This document shows positions 57,687-61,717 of a DNA stretch of 61,717 bases, one piece after another. Every line of letters starts with the position of its first letter. The first letter of the stretch is position 1. The position numbers and the translations under genes were made by a program. Source of the stretch: Aeromicrobium sp. (GTDB taxonomy: Bacteria; Actinomycetota; Actinomycetes; Propionibacteriales; Nocardioidaceae); assembly GCA_025964895.1 (NCBI GenBank), contig JAOPXY010000214.1:1-61717 (forward strand), in the 5' to 3' direction. The notes beneath the pieces are model-generated. The model was given only the letters and a program-made list of their open reading frames with translations. It was not told where the DNA came from and searched no databases.

Positions 57687-57933
57687 CACGGCCGGTCGCT
57701 TGCTGCAGCCGCTCGATGTGCTCGGAGGCCTCGGCCTTCGTCAGGTCGGCCGAGATCCTCTCGCCCGCGTCACGGGCCAGCGTGTCGAGGTAGCTGCGCT
57801 GGGCGCCGGTCATCGGCTCGTCGCCGGTCACCCAGTCCTGCGGGTCCTTTTCCGTGGTGTTGTCGGCCGGACCGCCCAGGACGTCGCCGGTCGGTTCGTT
57901 GGATTCGGTCGAATGCGTGTTCGATTCAGTCAT
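57673..57933 (-). CDS. DUF3072 family protein
   Basis: A short hydrophilic protein of 86 residues with DPQDWVTGDEPMTGAQRSYL and LTKAEASEHIERLQQATGR, typical of DUF3072. Acidic N-terminus. Function unknown. TAGCGT at 57940-57945 lies 6 bases before the ATG and faces another TAGCGT for the divergent VOC gene. Confidence 0.85.
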   Translation of the reverse strand: MTESNTHSTESNEPTGDVLGGPADNTTEKDPQDWVTGDEPMTGAQRSYLDTLARDAGERISADLTKAEASEHIERLQQATGRGAQE

Positions 57934-57939
57934 GAGCCC

Positions 57940-57945
57940 ACGCTA
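57940..57945 (-). promoter_or_regulatory. -10 box for the leaderless DUF3072 gene
   Basis: Minus-strand TAGCGT, GGGCTC, ATG. Confidence 0.5.
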
Positions 57946-58002
57946 CGTCGACCGCCGGACGTCCGCACGTCGGCCGGTCTTGTGCGCCGTACGCGGCGCA
58001 CC

Positions 58003-58008
58003 TAGCGT
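58003..58008 (+). promoter_or_regulatory. -10 box for the VOC gene
   Basis: TAGCGT 8 bases before the ATG at 58017, same hexamer as the divergent DUF3072 promoter. Confidence 0.4.
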
Positions 58009-58016
58009 GCGACGTC

Positions 58017-58667
58017 ATGACGAGTGAGCTGTTGTTCCTGTGCATCGACGCACACGATCCCGAACGTCTCGGCCGGTTCTGGGCCGGCGTCCTGGGCCGC
58101 CGGCTGGAGCAGGACGCGGACGGCGACCACGGCCTGGCGGCCGACGACGACACCGAGTTCGGTATCTACCTCCTGCCCACTGATGAGCCGAAGCGCGGTC
58201 CCAACCAGATGCATTTCGACCTCACCAGCACGTCGCTCGACGACCAGCAGGCCACGGTCGGGCGAGCGATCGAGCTCGGTGGACGTCACCTCGACATCGG
58301 CCAAGGGCCGGAGGCGACCCATGTCGTGATGGCCGACCCCGAGGGCAACGAGTTCTGCGTCATCGCCCCCGGCAACGGCTTCCTCGCGAACACCGCGCGG
58401 ATCGGCGCGCTGTCGAGCGACGGCTCGCAGGCCGTCGGCTACTTCTGGAGCGAGGCATTCGGCTGGCCGCTCGTGTGGGACCAGGACGAGGAGACGGCGA
58501 TCCAGTCTCCGTCCGGTGGCACCAAGATCTCGTGGGGCGGACCGCCCGTCAACGACAAGCTCGGCAAGAACCGCCTCCACCTCGACATCGCTCCGCCGCC
58601 CGGCAGCGACCAGCAGGCCGAGGTCGAGCGGCTGCTGCGGGTCTGCGTGCTGCCGCCACGGGGCTGA
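58017..58667 (+). CDS. VOC (glyoxalase/dioxygenase fold) family protein
   Basis: A 216-residue protein with two vicinal-oxygen-chelate modules: about 4-120 (LFLCIDAHDPERLGRFWAGVLG to VVMADPEGNEFCVIAP) and about 130-216. Resembles glyoxalase-like proteins common in actinobacteria. No specific substrate can be assigned. Confidence 0.85.
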   Translation: MTSELLFLCIDAHDPERLGRFWAGVLGRRLEQDADGDHGLAADDDTEFGIYLLPTDEPKRGPNQMHFDLTSTSLDDQQATVGRAIELGGRHLDIGQGPEATHVVMADPEGNEFCVIAPGNGFLANTARIGALSSDGSQAVGYFWSEAFGWPLVWDQDEETAIQSPSGGTKISWGGPPVNDKLGKNRLHLDIAPPPGSDQQAEVERLLRVCVLPPRG

Positions 58668-58677
58668 CCCTTCCGCG

Positions 58678-58965
58678 TCAGGTCTGTTGGCCGAGCCCGA
58701 AGGTGACGGCGCCGTCCGGCTCGACGGCGGCGTCGAGCACCTTGTCGTCCAGGACGGACGCGGCTGCGGCGTCCAAGAAGATGCGCGCGCCCGCCTCGTC
58801 TACGATCTGGTCGCCCGGCTCGGGGGCCGGTGCCGCGGTCAGGGTGAGTCCCCCATCGGCGTCCGCGGCGGCGCTGCTGATGCGAATGCCGGGTCCCTCG
58901 CCGTCAGGGACCTGATCGGCGATCTGCTTGACGATGTCGGCTGCGTTCTCGGTCAGGGTGAGCAT
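58678..58965 (-). CDS. HesB/IscA-fold protein lacking cysteines
   Basis: A 95-residue protein resembling A-type Fe-S carrier folds (MLTLTENAADIVKQIAD, then GIRISSAAADADGGLTLT). It contains no cysteine, so it cannot ligate iron-sulfur clusters through the usual three Cys. Function unknown. GGGAG 8 bases before the ATG at 58965 fixes the start. Confidence 0.75.
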   Translation of the reverse strand: MLTLTENAADIVKQIADQVPDGEGPGIRISSAAADADGGLTLTAAPAPEPGDQIVDEAGARIFLDAAAASVLDDKVLDAAVEPDGAVTFGLGQQT

Positions 58966-59064
58966 GTCGTTCTCCCGTGCTTCGGTGTCGTGGCCAACCT
59001 CCACCGTCGCCGACATCGCGCCAGGTGGCAAGTCGAGCGGTCAGCGGTGCGGCCTAGCGGCCGC

Positions 59065-59070
59065 TAGGGT
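59065..59070 (+). promoter_or_regulatory. -10 box for the leaderless Fet4-like gene
   Basis: TAGGGT, CGGCCC, then ATG at 59077. Confidence 0.5.
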
Positions 59071-59076
59071 CGGCCC

Positions 59077-59472
59077 ATGAATCGCACCGATGCCGCCGAG
59101 TCGCGCCAGCAGGCCGACGGCCGATCCTCCTTCGATCGCTTCGTCGAGGCGTCCTACCAGCGGGCCAGCCGAGCCCCGTTCTTCTTCCTGTGCGCAGGCA
59201 TCGTGCTGGTGTGGCTGGTCAGCGTCCCGCTCTGGTCCGACCTCAAGTCGTGGCAGGTAGCGATCCACACCGTGGCCAGCGTCATCTCGCTGCTGCTGAT
59301 CGTGCTGCTCGAGAACGCGAACCGGCGCGACGAGGAGGCCGCGCAGGAGAAGCTCAACGTCATCGCGGAGGCCCTCGCCGATCTCATGGACTCACGGGCG
59401 CACGACGATCCCGGCCTCGAGGACTCGGTGCGCAAGCTGCGCGAGTCGATCGGCCTCGAGACCCGCCACTGA
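59077..59472 (+). CDS. Low-affinity iron permease family (Fet4-like) protein
   Basis: A 131-residue membrane protein with two helices (about 35-53 and 62-81) and conserved FDRFVEASYQRASRAPFFF and LLIVLLENANRRDEEAAQEKLN, matching PF04120. The name derives from yeast Fet4; transport by the short bacterial form is unproven. Confidence 0.85.
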   Translation: MNRTDAAESRQQADGRSSFDRFVEASYQRASRAPFFFLCAGIVLVWLVSVPLWSDLKSWQVAIHTVASVISLLLIVLLENANRRDEEAAQEKLNVIAEALADLMDSRAHDDPGLEDSVRKLRESIGLETRH

Positions 59473-59487
59473 ACCGGCGGCCGGCGG

Positions 59488-59979
59488 TCAGCTGTCGACG
59501 ACGCCCGTGCGTGTCACGACCGGAGGCTCGGCCGACCACGGGAAGTTGATCCACCGGTCGGTGTGCCGCCACGTGTAGTCGGCCTTGATGACCGAGCGCG
59601 GCTTCTCGTACAGCACCGCCGTGCGCACCTCCGCGACGTGTCCGCGGCAGAAGTCGAACACGAGCTCGAGCGTCCGGCCGCTGTCGGCGACGTCGTCGAC
59701 GACCAGCACCGACAAGTCGTCGAGCTCGGTCGCGTCGAGCAGCGGCGGCAGCATGACCGGTGCGTCGAGGGTCGTCCCCACACCGGTGTAGAACTCCACG
59801 TTCATCGTGAACAGGTTCTTGCAGTCGAGGGCATAGGCCAGCGATCCGGCGGGCACGAGGCCACCACGCGCGATGCCCAGCACCACGTCGGGCCGGAACC
59901 CGCTGTCGGCGATCGTCTGGGCGAGCTCACGGCTCGCGGAGCCGAACAGCTCCCACGTCAAGATCTCCCGCTCGGCCAT
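59488..59979 (-). CDS. Phosphoribosyltransferase
   Basis: Type I phosphoribosyltransferase fold, 163 residues, with the PRPP loop VLVVDDVADSGRTL (about 91-104) and an early VVLGIARGGLVPAG. Resembles xanthine/hypoxanthine-type salvage enzymes (gpt/hpt-like), but the base cannot be read from sequence. Confidence 0.85.
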   Translation of the reverse strand: MAEREILTWELFGSASRELAQTIADSGFRPDVVLGIARGGLVPAGSLAYALDCKNLFTMNVEFYTGVGTTLDAPVMLPPLLDATELDDLSVLVVDDVADSGRTLELVFDFCRGHVAEVRTAVLYEKPRSVIKADYTWRHTDRWINFPWSAEPPVVTRTGVVDS

Positions 59980-60123
59980 GCGCCCATCGTGCCACCGATG
60001 CGGTCAGGAGTGCAGGGCCGTCCTGACGTGGGCCGCCGAGGCGTCCGCCTCGGCGATCAGGAAGCATGTCACGCATTCAGAGCCGGTGCGTCCGCGGTGG
60101 GGTGCGGGTGCAAGATGGTGCCC

Positions 60124-60768
60124 ATGCAGATCACACGCTTCGGACATGCCGCCCTGCTCGTGGAGGCGGCGGACGCCCGCATCCTGATCGATCCGGGCGT
60201 GTTCAGCAGCGACGAGACCTTCGCACTGACGAGTCTGGACGCGATCGTCCTCACGCACCAGCACCCGGACCACATCGACGTCGGGCGCGCGCCGGCACTG
60301 CTGGCCGGCAACCCGGACGCCGTGCTGCTCGCCGATCCCGAGTCCGCTGCGTCGTTGGAGTTCGGCGACTGGGCCGAGAACGCCGACGGGCTCGAGACGG
60401 TCGTCAAGGGCATCACGATCCGCGGTGTCGGGGCCCGGCACGCCGTGATCCTGCCGTCGATCCCCCGCATCAGCAATGTCGGCGTCCTGCTCGACGCGGC
60501 TGACGAGCCGACGCTGTTCCACCCGGGCGACACCTACGAGTACGAACCCCAGGGTGTCGACGTCCTCGCCCTCCCCCTGTCGGCTCCCTGGGCGAAGGCG
60601 AGCGAGACGGTCGACTTCGTCCAGCGGGTGTCCCCCACGACCCTGTTCCCGATCCACGACTGCACGATCTCCGAGGCCGCGTACGGGATCTACTGGAGCC
60701 AGGTCGAGGGCCACGGCGGGGTCGACGACGCGCGAAAGCTGGGTCAGTCCGACACCACGACGGTTTGA
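60124..60768 (+). CDS. MBL-fold metallo-hydrolase (UlaG-like)
   Basis: Metallo-beta-lactamase-fold protein of 214 residues with TRFGHAALLVEAADARILIDPG and the metal motif THQHPDHID (about 49-57). Similar to small UlaG/YtkL-type hydrolases. Substrate unknown. CAAGAT 7 bases before the ATG may be its -10 box; an ATG three codons upstream (60115) is less likely. The 59980-60123 gap holds no other visible gene. Confidence 0.85.
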   Translation: MQITRFGHAALLVEAADARILIDPGVFSSDETFALTSLDAIVLTHQHPDHIDVGRAPALLAGNPDAVLLADPESAASLEFGDWAENADGLETVVKGITIRGVGARHAVILPSIPRISNVGVLLDAADEPTLFHPGDTYEYEPQGVDVLALPLSAPWAKASETVDFVQRVSPTTLFPIHDCTISEAAYGIYWSQVEGHGGVDDARKLGQSDTTTV

Positions 60769-60782
60769 GCTGCGGATTCTTG

Positions 60783-60803
60783 AGTTATCTCATAACTGAG
60801 ATA
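60783..60803. promoter_or_regulatory. Nested palindromes at the HTH-MurA promoter
   Basis: Two overlapping inverted repeats: AGTTAT-CTC-ATAACT (60783-60797) and TATCTC-ATAACT-GAGATA (60786-60803). They end 11 bases before the ATG. The downstream protein has its own HTH, so autorepression is a reasonable proposal. Confidence 0.5.
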
Positions 60804-60814
60804 CCGTGGTGGGC

Positions 60815-61717
60815 ATGACTGTCCGCGACGACTACCTCGCCCGCATCGGGGCCCTCATCCGGGACGCCCGCCAGCACAGCGGCTTGACGCAGGCTGAGCT
60901 CGCGACCGAGCTCAAGACCAGCCAGAGCGCGATCAACCGCATCGAGAAGGGTCAGCAGAACCTGACCCTCGACATGCTCGCCCGCATCGGCAGCGCGCTC
61001 GACTCCGAGCTCGTCAGCGTCGGCACGTCGGGCCCCAGCCACCTGCGGGTCGCTGGCGGCACGAAGCTCTCGGGCTCGATCGACGTCAAGTCCAGCAAGA
61101 ACGCCGGCGTCGCCCTGCTGTGCGCCTCGCTGCTGAACGCCGGCACCACGGTGCTGCGCAAGGTCGCCCGCATCGAGGAGGTCAACCGCCTGCTCGAGGT
61201 GCTGACTTCGATCGGCGTCAAGGCCACGTGGCTCAACGAGGAGAACGACCTCGAGCTCGTCGTGCCCGCCAAGCTCGACCTCGCCGCGATGGACGCCGAC
61301 GCCGCGCGCCGCACCCGCAGCATCATCATGTTCCTCGGCCCCCTGATGCACCGCTACGACGACTTCGAGCTGCCCTACGCCGGCGGCTGCGACCTCGGCA
61401 CGCGCACGGTCGAGCCGCACATGACGGCGCTGCGTCCGTTCGGCCTCAAGGTCGTCGCCACCGAGGGCAGCTACCACGCGACGGCCGCCGAGGGCGTCGG
61501 TCCCGAGCGTCCCATCGTCCTGACCGAGCGTGGTGACACCGTCACGGAGAACGCGCTGCTCGCGGCCGCCCGCTACGACGGCGTCACGGTGATCCGCAAC
61601 GCGAGCCCCAACTACATGGTCCAGGACTTGTGCTTCTTCCTGGTCAAGTTGGGTGTCGGCATCGAGGGCATCGGCACGACGACGCTGCGCATCACCGGCA
61701 AGCCCGTCATCAACTGC
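60815..61717 (+). CDS. murA: HTH-MurA fusion: UDP-N-acetylglucosamine 1-carboxyvinyltransferase-like (3'-truncated by window)
   Basis: The 301 codons in the window encode an N-terminal Xre-type HTH (about 11-65, LTQAELATELKTSQSAINRIEKG) joined to a MurA/EPSP-synthase fold. MurA landmarks are Lys95-Asn96 in SSKNAGVALL and Cys192 in YAGGCDLGTRTVEPH, the residue that in MurA binds phosphoenolpyruvate and fosfomycin. The usual Arg/Pro-rich wording near the Cys is altered. The gene runs off the window end, so the C-terminus is unknown. It could be a MurA that also binds DNA, or an enzyme of a different pathway. Confidence 0.85.
   Translation, partial: MTVRDDYLARIGALIRDARQHSGLTQAELATELKTSQSAINRIEKGQQNLTLDMLARIGSALDSELVSVGTSGPSHLRVAGGTKLSGSIDVKSSKNAGVALLCASLLNAGTTVLRKVARIEEVNRLLEVLTSIGVKATWLNEENDLELVVPAKLDLAAMDADAARRTRSIIMFLGPLMHRYDDFELPYAGGCDLGTRTVEPHMTALRPFGLKVVATEGSYHATAAEGVGPERPIVLTERGDTVTENALLAAARYDGVTVIRNASPNYMVQDLCFFLVKLGVGIEGIGTTTLRITGKPVINC

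Overview
This 61.7-kb window is a chromosomal segment from a high-GC actinobacterium. It most likely belongs to the Nocardioidaceae (Aeromicrobium/Nocardioides type), but that is inferred from gene content and order, not from a database match. The supporting evidence is strong GC bias, a block syntenic with Mycobacterium tuberculosis Rv1822-Rv1832, actinobacterial families (small basic protein, DUF3072, DUF1992, 13E12-type HNH), and many genes with a TANNNT box 6-8 bases before the start codon, which suggests leaderless transcripts. Almost every base is coding. No prophage, integron, CRISPR array, rRNA or tRNA gene was seen.

Layout. 1-6.05 kb: rplT, a SpoU rRNA/tRNA methyltransferase, an orphan PAS histidine kinase and pheST. 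6.2-8.6 kb (minus): a DUF2207 membrane protein and LemA. 8.7-17.3 kb: a complete arginine cluster argG-C-J-B-D-F-R-H, whose genes from argC onward are almost all joined by 4-base start/stop overlaps, with TGCAAG-type candidate ARG boxes before argG. 17.5-21.2 kb: a lipoprotein cyclophilin, a 3-methyladenine glycosylase and an acyl-CoA dehydrogenase/PIG-L deacetylase/glycosyltransferase trio. 21.3-27.5 kb: a YnfA-like protein and a CitA/CitB-type two-component system, divergent from a TctCBA tricarboxylate transporter coupled to a universal stress protein. 27.5-34.2 kb: a spermidine-synthase-like protein, ornithine aminotransferase, a YcnI-CopC-CopD/CtaG copper cluster and superoxide dismutase. 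34.4-42.8 kb: pgsA-like, DUF881, small basic protein, DUF881, gcvH, garA, ftsR, a DUF151 nuclease, a MerR regulator, a glycine riboswitch and gcvP. 42.9-48.4 kb: a hydrolase, a SigK-like ECF sigma factor with its anti-sigma factor, two small membrane proteins, a leader peptide/terminator and rtcB, and a lipoprotein. 48.4-53.2 kb: an HNH pseudogene, then cysH-cysD-cysN-cysG for sulfate assimilation and siroheme. 53.3-61.7 kb: mostly single genes, namely a stress-promoter microprotein, a Sua5-like synthase, an MFS transporter, GNAT, AlkA-like, DUF1992, DUF3072, VOC, a HesB-like protein without cysteines, a Fet4-like protein, a phosphoribosyltransferase and an MBL hydrolase. It ends in a MurA homologue with an N-terminal HTH domain, cut by the window end.

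The most unusual signals lie between genes. Several convergent junctions carry large inverted repeats: two 102-bp copies of one palindromic element (6062-6163 and 42819-42920), a different 98-bp element at 21203-21300, and a 257-bp MITE-like element at 28298-28554. The last has about 60-bp inverted ends built around a perfect 30-bp palindrome, and an embedded 43-codon reading frame with a ribosome binding site. Other points worth following are the leader peptide plus terminator before rtcB, the HTH-MurA fusion with nested palindromes at its promoter, and a SigB-like promoter before a 47-residue membrane protein.
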